Program-made: the position numbers and the translations under genes
Source of the DNA: UBA1756 sp045222555
GTDB taxonomy: Bacteria > Bacteroidota > Bacteroidia > Bacteroidales > WCHB1-69
Reading direction: 5' to 3'
Length of the DNA stretch: 33,318 nt
NCBI GenBank assembly: GCA_045222555.1
Contig: JBGUYY010000007.1
Span: forward strand, 1-33,318
The notes under the pieces: model-generated
Database searches by the model: none
What the model was told of the DNA's origin: nothing
What the model saw: the letters and a program-made list of their open reading frames with translations, nothing else
Shown: one piece after another, positions 24,310-31,484 of the stretch
Layout: every line of letters begins with the position of its first letter
Numbering within the stretch: position 1 is the first letter of the stretch

Positions 24310-26436
24310 ATGCAAAACATCGAAAACAAGATCATTCAAGCACTTTCAACAGGCAATGAGAAGCTGAATTACAAACAGATATCCGCCAAAATCCATATTT
24401 ACGACAAAGAGGGACGCGAGGAGGTGAAGCGCATCATTGACAAGTTTGTCAAGACGAAAATCCTGCTCCAGAGCGGAAGAGGCAAATACCGGCTGAACAG
24501 CAAATACATGAACAAGGAGACCACCGGCCGCAACTATGTGACCGGGCGGTTAGAGGTGAAGTACACGGGCTCGGCGTGGGTGCTGCAGGAGGGCGACGAG
24601 GAGGATATCTTCATCGGGGAGCGCAACCTCAGCAACGCACTGCACGGCGACCTCGTAAAGGTATTGGTATTCCCGCCCCGTGAGGACCGGAGGCCGGAAG
24701 GACAGATTGTGGAGGTGCTCGAGCGCAGCCGCAAACAGCTGGTGGGCATCATCCACGTGGACAAGGGGCTGGCCTTCTTCGTGCCCGACAGTCCGAACTA
24801 CCGCCGCGACATCCTCATTCCGGGACGGCTGCTGCGCAAGGCAAAGAACGGCTATAAGGTGGTAGTGAAAATCATCGACTGGACGCCCGGCAGCAAGAAC
24901 CCCATCGGCGAGGTGGTGAATGTGCTCGGCAAACCGGGCAGCAACGAGGTGGAGATGCAGTCGATCCTCGCCGAGAACGACTTCCCGTTGAAATTTCCCG
25001 CAGAAGTGGAGGCCGAAGCCGCCACCATCCCCACCACCATCAGCGCCGCCGATCTCAAGAAACGCAAGGACTTCCGCAACATCACCACCTTCACCATCGA
25101 CCCCGCCGATGCCAAAGATTTCGACGACGCCCTCTCCTACGAGCGGCTGCCCAACGGCCTGCACCGCGTGGGCGTGCATATCGCCGACGTGTCGCACTAC
25201 GTGCAGCCCGGCACCCTCATCGACCAAGAGGCCTACGAGCGCGGCACCTCCGTCTACCTCGTGGACCGCACCATCCCCATGCTGCCTGAAGCCCTCTCCA
25301 ACAACCTCTGCTCGCTGCGCCCCCACGAGGACAAGCTCTGCTTCAGCGCCGTATTCGACCTCGACGACAACGCCAAGGTGGTGAAAGAGTGGTTCGGTCA
25401 CACGGTCATCAACTCCGATGAGAGATTCAACTATGGTGAAGTGCAGGAAATCATCGACAATGGCAAGGGAAGGCTGGCCGATGAAATACTGGCCATCAAT
25501 GGATTAGCCAGAATTTTACGCAAACGTCGCTTCGAAAATAACGCCATCAACTTTGCCACCGAAGAGGTCAAGTTCGAGCTCGACGAGAACGCCAAACCCA
25601 TCGGCGTATACGTGAAAGTGTCCACCGAAGCCAACTTCCTCATCGAAGAGTTCATGCTGCTGGCCAACAAAAAGGTGGCCGAAAAAATCGGCAAGCGCAC
25701 GCAGTACAACAAAGAACCCAAAACTTTCGTTTACCGTATTCACGACAAGCCGTTGGATGAGAAGCTGCTGACATTCAAGAATTTCGTCAAGAAAATTGGC
25801 TATGATTTCAAAGTAGGTTCGCCCAAGGTGGTGGCCCACTCGTTCAACAGCATGTTCCAGCAGGCGGAAGGCAGTAAGGAGTTCGACATGCTGTGCAAGC
25901 TCTCCATCCGCACGATGGCCCGCGCCGCCTATTCCACCAACAATATCGGCCACTATGGCCTCGCCTTCCCTTTCTACACCCACTTCACCTCCCCTATCCG
26001 CCGCTACCCCGACCTGATGGTGCATCGCCTGCTCGACCGCTACCTTGCCAAAGGAGAATCAGTTGACGCTCATCAGTTTGAAGAGTACTGCCAGCACTGC
26101 TCGCAGACCGAACAGCGCGCCACCGAAGCCGAGCGCACCAGCATCAAGTACAAGCAGGCCGAATTCCTCTCCGACAAGCTCGGACAGGTGTTCGACGCTA
26201 CCGTCAGCGGCGTGTGCAAATGGGGCATTTTTGCTGAACTGAAAGAGTCGAAATGCGAAGGTCTCATCGCTATGCGCAAATTCAACGACGACTTCTATTA
26301 CATTGATGAAGAAAACTATACGTTAGTGGGACTGCACACCGGCAAGTCGTACCGGTTTGGCGACGAGCTGAAGGTTCGCATTGTGCATGTGGACCTGCAG
26401 CGGCGTCAGATGGATTTCGATTTAGTGGAAGAATAA
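24310..26436 (+). CDS. rnr: Ribonuclease R
   Basis: 708 residues. A 3'-5' exoribonuclease of the RNase II/R superfamily that degrades structured RNA in the cytoplasm. The N-terminus (1-70) has a winged-helix-like segment, followed by cold-shock OB-fold domains (about 75-235). The catalytic RNB domain (about 250-575) has the metal-binding motif with Asp264, Asp270, Asp272 and Asp273 ('DPADAKDFDDAL'), and later 'FTSPIRRYPDLMVHRLL'. A C-terminal S1 domain (about 625-705) runs to the end. The Lys-rich tail of E. coli RNase R is absent, which is normal in Bacteroidetes. Its own promoter is probably at 24282. Its stop lies only 4 bases from the stop of a convergent esterase gene. Confidence 0.96.
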   Translation: MQNIENKIIQALSTGNEKLNYKQISAKIHIYDKEGREEVKRIIDKFVKTKILLQSGRGKYRLNSKYMNKETTGRNYVTGRLEVKYTGSAWVLQEGDEEDIFIGERNLSNALHGDLVKVLVFPPREDRRPEGQIVEVLERSRKQLVGIIHVDKGLAFFVPDSPNYRRDILIPGRLLRKAKNGYKVVVKIIDWTPGSKNPIGEVVNVLGKPGSNEVEMQSILAENDFPLKFPAEVEAEAATIPTTISAADLKKRKDFRNITTFTIDPADAKDFDDALSYERLPNGLHRVGVHIADVSHYVQPGTLIDQEAYERGTSVYLVDRTIPMLPEALSNNLCSLRPHEDKLCFSAVFDLDDNAKVVKEWFGHTVINSDERFNYGEVQEIIDNGKGRLADEILAINGLARILRKRRFENNAINFATEEVKFELDENAKPIGVYVKVSTEANFLIEEFMLLANKKVAEKIGKRTQYNKEPKTFVYRIHDKPLDEKLLTFKNFVKKIGYDFKVGSPKVVAHSFNSMFQQAEGSKEFDMLCKLSIRTMARAAYSTNNIGHYGLAFPFYTHFTSPIRRYPDLMVHRLLDRYLAKGESVDAHQFEEYCQHCSQTEQRATEAERTSIKYKQAEFLSDKLGQVFDATVSGVCKWGIFAELKESKCEGLIAMRKFNDDFYYIDEENYTLVGLHTGKSYRFGDELKVRIVHVDLQRRQMDFDLVEE

Positions 26437-26440
26437 ACTA

Positions 26441-27352
26441 CTAATAGATGTCGCTGGCCCGCACCTTTCCCCACTTATGGGGACGGATGGCCGGGTCGTT
26501 GATGGTGGCATCCGACTGCAGCCACTCCTTTTTGAGCACGCAGCGACGGATGAAATAGTCGCAGGTTTCCACCTCCTGGTTCATGGCAGCCGCAATCTCG
26601 TGACCGAGATCCTCGTAGCGGCGCACCATATAAGGATAGTTGAATTTCTCGAAACGCTTCACCAGCGGCTTGGTGCCGAAGAACCCGTAGTTGGCAAAAC
26701 GGATAGACTTGTAGGGCACCAGATGGTCGCAGGTGCCTTGCAGAAAGAGCGTGGGGGCAGGATTCTCACGGTACTTCACGGCACCATGGGTGGAGAAGAT
26801 AGCACCGGCAAATGACATCACACCGGCATAGTGGAAGTCGGCGGGCAGACGGCTGGCGAGTTCCGTACGGTTGCACAGTTCGTAGTCGCCTTGCAGCACG
26901 GTGATGGCGCCTGCACTGCTGCCGCAAAGTACAATCTTGTCGCGGTCAAAACCCAGTTCATCAGCATGTTGCAGCAGGTATTCAGTAGCTGAAAAGAGGT
27001 CTTCCACCGCAATCTCAATCGCATGATGCAGCGAGTTGATGACATGCGCCCCTTTCATGTTGGCGCCTTTCAAGCCCAGCCGATAGTCGATACTGACAAA
27101 GGTATAGCCCAGCTCATTCAGCTGGCGAGCGAACTCCTTGTACTCCTTATGGTCGCGCTCACCCATCACAAAACCACCGCCAAACACGAACAACACACAG
27201 CAGTGGTTGTTCTCCACAGTAGGCTGATACACATCCAAATAAAGGTTACAAGTATCGCGCTTAGCGAACTCACAAGTGGCGGTCTGTCCCAACAGCGAAT
27301 TCATCATGACAGCCATCACCAGCACAACAGCAAACCCACGTAATATCTTCAT
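26441..27352 (-). CDS. Secreted alpha/beta-hydrolase esterase
   Basis: 303 residues with an N-terminal signal sequence (about 1-22, MKILRGF to LLGQ). The alpha/beta-hydrolase triad is visible: nucleophile Ser146 in GSSAG, Asp209 in 'GTCDHLVP', His251 in 'LGHEIA'. 'VFGGGFVMGE' (56-65) is the oxyanion-hole loop, here with FGGG instead of HGGG of the hormone-sensitive-lipase-like esterases. The family (carboxylesterase/BD-FAE-like) includes acetyl-xylan and feruloyl esterases; the substrate here is unknown. It is the last gene after psd, GT2 and U32 genes, and a 63-base heptamer repeat array precedes it, so coupling to the upstream genes may be loose. The 3' end is 4 bases from the RNase R stop. 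Confidence 0.85.
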   Translation of the reverse strand: MKILRGFAVVLVMAVMMNSLLGQTATCEFAKRDTCNLYLDVYQPTVENNHCCVLFVFGGGFVMGERDHKEYKEFARQLNELGYTFVSIDYRLGLKGANMKGAHVINSLHHAIEIAVEDLFSATEYLLQHADELGFDRDKIVLCGSSAGAITVLQGDYELCNRTELASRLPADFHYAGVMSFAGAIFSTHGAVKYRENPAPTLFLQGTCDHLVPYKSIRFANYGFFGTKPLVKRFEKFNYPYMVRRYEDLGHEIAAAMNQEVETCDYFIRRCVLKKEWLQSDATINDPAIRPHKWGKVRASDIY

Positions 27353-27373
27353 TATTAAATTATTAAATTATAA

Positions 27374-27436
27374 TTTTCAATTTTCAGTTTTCAATTCTCA
27401 ATTTTCAGATTTCCGTTTTCAATTCTCAATTTTCAA
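27374..27436. repeat. Heptamer tandem repeat array, nine units
   Basis: Nine consecutive 7-base units in exact register, consensus TTTTCAA on the plus strand (TTGAAAA on the minus strand). Variants are TTTTCAG (twice), TTCTCAA (twice) and one diverged ATTTCCG. It fills the gap between the U32 stop (27441) and the esterase start (27352), next to an 8-base AT repeat (ATTATTAA twice, 27351-27366). Seven is not a multiple of three, so it is non-coding. The role is unknown. Confidence 0.9.
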
Positions 27437-27440
27437 TTTC

Positions 27441-28703
27441 CTAAAATTCGTCCGCAACGGCACGTTTGATATATACCTTGTCGCCGCGGCGCACCGGCAC
27501 TTCGGTCGGGATGGAACACACCTCCCCTTTCTTCACCTCCGGCACAGGTTCCAACTGCAGTCTAACCTCCTTTACCACAGTTTCATAGACACCCGTAGTA
27601 GGTCCTTCTATAACCAGCGTATCGCCGACGGCAAAGCCACCGCCTTCCAGTGTAATCTCAGCCACAGAGAGTTTGCCGAAGAAGTTGGTCACCTTACCGA
27701 TATGGGTGCGCACGGTGGTGGCGTGCGAGCCGTAGCGTTCCGACCATTCGCCCATCGTTCTCCCTAAATAATAACCATCCCAGAACCCGCGGTTAAAGAC
27801 CGTACGCAGCCGTTCCATCCATCCTTCAATCTTCTCCAACGAAAAAGAGCCGTCAAGCGAAGCCTCCACGGCCTCGTGGTAGCACTCGGTGGTCACCTTC
27901 ACATAGTCGGCGGAACGCCCGCGCCCCTCGATTTTCAAAATAGAGACTCCAGCTTTCAGCATCTTATCCAAGAAACCAATGGTACACAAATCTTTAGGCG
28001 ACATGATGTACTGGTTATCCACCTCCAGCTCAAGGTCGGTTTCTTTATCCTTGACAATATATCCACGACGGCACGGCTGGATGCACGCGCCACGATTGGC
28101 GGGAAAATTGTAGTTGTCGAGGCTAAGGTAGCACTTGCCGGAAACCGCCATGCAAAGTGCACCATGCACGAACATCTCCACCCGCACAGGCTCACCGCCA
28201 GGACCGCAGATGCCCTCCTCGTGGATCTGGCGGATGATGTCGGCGGCCTGCGACAGCTTCACCTCACGGCCCAGAACCACCACATCGGCAAACTGCGCGT
28301 AAAAACGCACCGCCTCCACATTGGTAATGTTGCACTGTGTGGACATGTGCACCTCCAGTCCGATTTGGCGCGCATAGAGAATCACAGCCATGTCGGAGGC
28401 GATGATGGCGGAAACTGCGCAGTTTTTGGCACAGTCGAGCAGTTGGCGCACCTCTTCTATCTCATCATTATAAATAATGGTATTAACTGTGAGATAAGAC
28501 TTTACATTATTCTGTCGGCAGATGTCGGTAATATTTTGCAGATCATCGAGAGTGAAATTGGCGGCGGAGCGGGAGCGCATGTTCATCTTCCCCACCCCGA
28601 AATACACGGAGCCTGCTCCTGCCTGAATGGCAGCGGCCAGCGACTCATAGGACCCCACTGGCGACATGATTTCAATCTTCTTTGAAGATACTGAGGATGA
28701 CAT
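27441..28703 (-). CDS. Peptidase U32 family protein (TrhP-like)
   Basis: 420 residues. The U32 signature is clear: 'IEIMSPVGSYESLAAAIQAGAGSVYFG' at the N-terminus, 'HMSTQCNITN', 'EMFVHGALCMAVSGKCYLS', then 'NRGACIQPCRRGY'. Four Cys in these last blocks match the conserved Cys cluster thought to bind an Fe-S centre. Members once called collagenases (PrtC) are now known in E. coli as TrhP, needed for 5-hydroxyuridine in tRNA, and related proteins act in ubiquinone synthesis. A tRNA-modification role is the more probable one here, because there is no signal peptide. It lies 24 bases after the GT2 gene. The family is certain; the role is inferred. Confidence 0.92.
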   Translation of the reverse strand: MSSSVSSKKIEIMSPVGSYESLAAAIQAGAGSVYFGVGKMNMRSRSAANFTLDDLQNITDICRQNNVKSYLTVNTIIYNDEIEEVRQLLDCAKNCAVSAIIASDMAVILYARQIGLEVHMSTQCNITNVEAVRFYAQFADVVVLGREVKLSQAADIIRQIHEEGICGPGGEPVRVEMFVHGALCMAVSGKCYLSLDNYNFPANRGACIQPCRRGYIVKDKETDLELEVDNQYIMSPKDLCTIGFLDKMLKAGVSILKIEGRGRSADYVKVTTECYHEAVEASLDGSFSLEKIEGWMERLRTVFNRGFWDGYYLGRTMGEWSERYGSHATTVRTHIGKVTNFFGKLSVAEITLEGGGFAVGDTLVIEGPTTGVYETVVKEVRLQLEPVPEVKKGEVCSIPTEVPVRRGDKVYIKRAVADEF

Positions 28704-28727
28704 AGTTACAAATTACAATATTGAATA

Positions 28728-30692
28728 TTAGACTTCCGTACCGAGCTTATCAAAGCCTCGCATTAGGGTCAGCAAATCGGTTTTGGGAGTATAGTCACGG
28801 GCATAGAGTTGATCAGAAGTGGCCAGCATCTCGTCGGGAAAACGATAGTCGGGGAAAGCGTCGGTAGGATGCAGCACACCAGGTTTCAGCTGTGCCAGCG
28901 GTCCTTCCGTATAGTGACGCGAGAAGCCCACCCAGCTTATCTTTCCAGAAAGAACTCCAAAAATATTTCTCACAAATCCAGCCTTTTTCTTCACAAACCA
29001 AATGTCAACAGCCAAGCAGAGCAAAAGGATGAGCGAGGCGGCCACATCGAAGGCACGTTTTTTTCTTCGGTTTTGGCTCTGGGTAATGGAGTGTATGTTA
29101 ATGGTAAAAGATGATTCAGGGGAAAAGATGGCATTGCTGCCAATGACAGACATGCTGCCCTCCGGTGCGATCTTGAACTCACGCTGTGGTGTCTGGAGCC
29201 GGCACATAAGGTCGATAATCTGTTCGGACGAAAGGTCGCGGGAGCAGAAGATGACATCGTTGATACGGTACAGGGTGAGCAGGTCTTCTATCTGGGAGAG
29301 GCTGCCGATGATACGGTTATCGGTACCGGCAGCGGGTTCGGTGGTGATGATACCCCAGAAGCTGCACTTGGTGTCCATCATTCGGATGATGCTGAGCACA
29401 CGTGAAGCCTCATCCACATGTCCCACCACCGCCACGCGGCGTCCCCCTCTTGTTTCTTCCCCACCCTTTCCGCGGGGCAGCCGTCGCACCACAGTACGCA
29501 GCAGGTTAACGGCGATGAGCTGCCACATCGTGCCGAGCAGAATCACGGCACGCGAGAAGCGCAACGACTCTGGCAACAGCGCATAAATTAGCAAAATAGC
29601 CACAGTACCGAACACAATACCCTGATTGGCACGAGCCACACTAAGCGGTCGTTTGTAACCCTTGCATAGCAGCATCGACAGCAGCCAAATCAGAATATAC
29701 AGGGGAAGTACGGCATAGAAATAATGGTGTGGGAATGCACTGGCACGCCCTGCCAGCACCGTGTGGTTCCAATACTGTGCCAGACAGAAGAGTCCCGCGT
29801 ACGCCAGCAGCGCGTCGGCCACTGGCAGCAGCATGCGGCTCAAGATACGGCGCATCGCCGCCAATGCCGCACGAAACCATATCGCACAGTTAATCAAGAA
29901 ATTAAATAATTTCGCATTATTTTTGGAGAAATGCTTGGAAGCGAAAATCTGCATCGCCTTGTAAAACACATGCACATAGTTCAGACTTCCCTTCTTCGTA
30001 CTTTCGCCTTTATAATGAATGATGCGAGTCTTGGGGAAATAGTAGTTCTTGTATCCACCCTTCAAAATCCTGTACGACAGGTCGATGTCCTCTCCGTACA
30101 TGAAATAGTCCTCATCGAGAAGGCCCACCTTGTCGAGCACACTCCTACGCATAAGCATGAAAGCGCCCGACAGCACCTCCACGGAGTGGATCTCATCGTT
30201 GTCGAGATAGGTAAGATGGTAGGAGCCGAACTTACGGGAGTGCGGGAAGAGCTTGGAGAGGCCAAATAGCTTGTAGAAGGCAACTGCCGGAAACGGGATA
30301 CCGCGCTTGGATTCGGGGAGGAACTCGCCCTGCCCGTTGACCATCTTCACGCCGAGGCCGCCCGCATCGGGAGTGGCATCCATGAAGGCCAGACATTTCT
30401 CAAAGGTATCCTCCTCCACTACAGTGTCGGGGTTCAGCAGCAGCACGTACTCGCCGGTGGATTCGCGAATGGCCTGGTTGTTGGCGCGGGCAAAGCCCAC
30501 ATTCTCCTTGTTAGCCATCACCTTCACCTGTGGAAACTTCTCGGCCAACATCGCAAGAGAGTGGTCCACCGAGTTATTATCCACCACAAACACCTCAGCA
30601 TCAATATTTTTCAACGCCTTATACACAGAGAGCAACGCCTGTTCGAGGAAGTGCTCCACGTTGTAGTTGACAATGATGATGCTCAGCTTCAT
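28728..30692 (-). CDS. GT2 glycosyltransferase fused to a phosphoglycosyltransferase-like membrane domain
   Basis: 654 residues. Residues 1-230 are a GT-A family 2 glycosyltransferase: 'LSIIIVNYNVEHFLEQAL', 'VVDNNSVDHS', 'VGFARANNQAI' and metal-binding 'LLLNPDTVVEE'. A membrane region with about four spans (about 280-410) follows, then a Rossmann-like CoA_binding_3-type domain ('RVAVVGHVDEASRVL', about 425-520). The C-terminus resembles a polyprenyl-phosphate sugar-1-phosphate transferase: 'KRAFDVAASL', then 'NIFGVLSGKISWVGFSRHY'. The stretch that normally carries the catalytic Asp-Glu and 'KFRSM' between these parts is missing. It lies 9 bases after psd and before U32. Likely role: transfer of sugar on a lipid-linked surface glycan. 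Confidence 0.88.
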   Translation of the reverse strand: MKLSIIIVNYNVEHFLEQALLSVYKALKNIDAEVFVVDNNSVDHSLAMLAEKFPQVKVMANKENVGFARANNQAIRESTGEYVLLLNPDTVVEEDTFEKCLAFMDATPDAGGLGVKMVNGQGEFLPESKRGIPFPAVAFYKLFGLSKLFPHSRKFGSYHLTYLDNDEIHSVEVLSGAFMLMRRSVLDKVGLLDEDYFMYGEDIDLSYRILKGGYKNYYFPKTRIIHYKGESTKKGSLNYVHVFYKAMQIFASKHFSKNNAKLFNFLINCAIWFRAALAAMRRILSRMLLPVADALLAYAGLFCLAQYWNHTVLAGRASAFPHHYFYAVLPLYILIWLLSMLLCKGYKRPLSVARANQGIVFGTVAILLIYALLPESLRFSRAVILLGTMWQLIAVNLLRTVVRRLPRGKGGEETRGGRRVAVVGHVDEASRVLSIIRMMDTKCSFWGIITTEPAAGTDNRIIGSLSQIEDLLTLYRINDVIFCSRDLSSEQIIDLMCRLQTPQREFKIAPEGSMSVIGSNAIFSPESSFTINIHSITQSQNRRKKRAFDVAASLILLLCLAVDIWFVKKKAGFVRNIFGVLSGKISWVGFSRHYTEGPLAQLKPGVLHPTDAFPDYRFPDEMLATSDQLYARDYTPKTDLLTLMRGFDKLGTEV

Positions 30693-30701
30693 AAAGAAAG
30701 T

Positions 30702-31358
30702 TTAGAAATAGGCCAGCACAGTCTTCTGGGTGCGCACCTTGTCGCCCACCTTCACATTGACCTCCGCATTCAGCGGAAGGAACACATCCACGCGGGAACC
30801 AAAACGGATCATACCCATTTCCTCGCCCTGTTTCACCCTATCGCCAGGCTGCGGATAGGAAACGATGCGGCGAGCGACGAAGCCGGCAATCTGGCGGAAA
30901 AGCACCACGTCGGACTCGTTGCGGCGCACCACCACAGTATTGTGCTCGTTGTCAAGCGATGACTTCGGCAGGTGGGCCACAAAATACTTGCCCGGATGAT
31001 AGGCCACATATTCGACAGTGCCCGAAACGGGATAAAAATTCACATGCACATTATACACCGACATAAAGACAGAGATCTTGATGCGCGAGTCCTTGAAATA
31101 CTCGTGTTCAGTAGCTTCCTCGATGGAAATCACAGTGCCATCAGCGGGTGATAACACGCCATTCTCCACAACATTGACATGGCGGCGCGGCACCCGGAAG
31201 AAACGAACCACCGTGTAGAACGGCAGCAGCAAAAGGAACACCACCAGCACATCCAACCACACCGAAAGGTCGGTGAAATGGAGAAACAAGAATATACAGA
31301 GCCCCACTACAACAGCGGCGACCGATATTGGAATGATTCCCTCCTTATGCAGTCTCAT
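30702..31358 (-). CDS. psd: Phosphatidylserine decarboxylase, short form
   Basis: 218 residues. It makes phosphatidylethanolamine from phosphatidylserine at the inner membrane. Two hydrophobic segments (about 10-27 and 35-50) anchor it. 'LSPADGTV' (69-76) and 'NVHVNFYPVSG' (about 103-113) are family motifs. The self-cleavage Gly-Ser is 187-188 in 'FGSRVDVF', where Ser188 becomes the pyruvoyl group. The length matches the short archaeal/Bacteroidetes-type Psd rather than the longer E. coli enzyme. The usual neighbour pssA is not in the window. It is the first gene behind a strong promoter (31377-31407), followed by GT2 after 9 bases. Confidence 0.95.
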   Translation of the reverse strand: MRLHKEGIIPISVAAVVVGLCIFLFLHFTDLSVWLDVLVVFLLLLPFYTVVRFFRVPRRHVNVVENGVLSPADGTVISIEEATEHEYFKDSRIKISVFMSVYNVHVNFYPVSGTVEYVAYHPGKYFVAHLPKSSLDNEHNTVVVRRNESDVVLFRQIAGFVARRIVSYPQPGDRVKQGEEMGMIRFGSRVDVFLPLNAEVNVKVGDKVRTQKTVLAYF

Positions 31359-31376
31359 AGTGAAAATTTAAGCGTG

Positions 31377-31407
31377 CAAAAATACAATTTTCTGTTGAAT
31401 TGTCAAA
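31377..31407 (-). promoter_or_regulatory. Strong Bacteroidetes-type promoter of psd operon
   Basis: On the minus strand TTTG (31407-31404), 19 bases, then TATTTTTG (31384-31377). Both the -33 and the -7 elements and their spacing fit the Bacteroidetes consensus. The -7 box ends 19 bases before the psd ATG at 31358. This is the best promoter match in the window. Confidence 0.85.
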
Positions 31408-31437
31408 AAGGAAAATCACAAGAGTAAAATTATAAAA

Positions 31438-31466
31438 AAAGGTGTCCCCTATCCGAGGACACCTTT
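31438..31466 (-). terminator. Rho-independent terminator of the repeat adhesin gene
   Basis: A perfect 10-bp stem (AAAGGTGTCC at 31438-31447 with 31457-31466) with a 9-base loop. On the minus strand the stem runs into seven T's, which include the stem's last three bases, 19 bases after the stop at 31485. It insulates the psd promoter from the upstream gene. Confidence 0.92.
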
Positions 31467-31484
31467 CTGAATGAACTACAATGC

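Noticed and set aside
27351..27436. CRISPR or insertion-sequence remnant
   Set aside because: Units are 7 bases in direct tandem, without spacers, terminal inverted repeats or a transposase frame.
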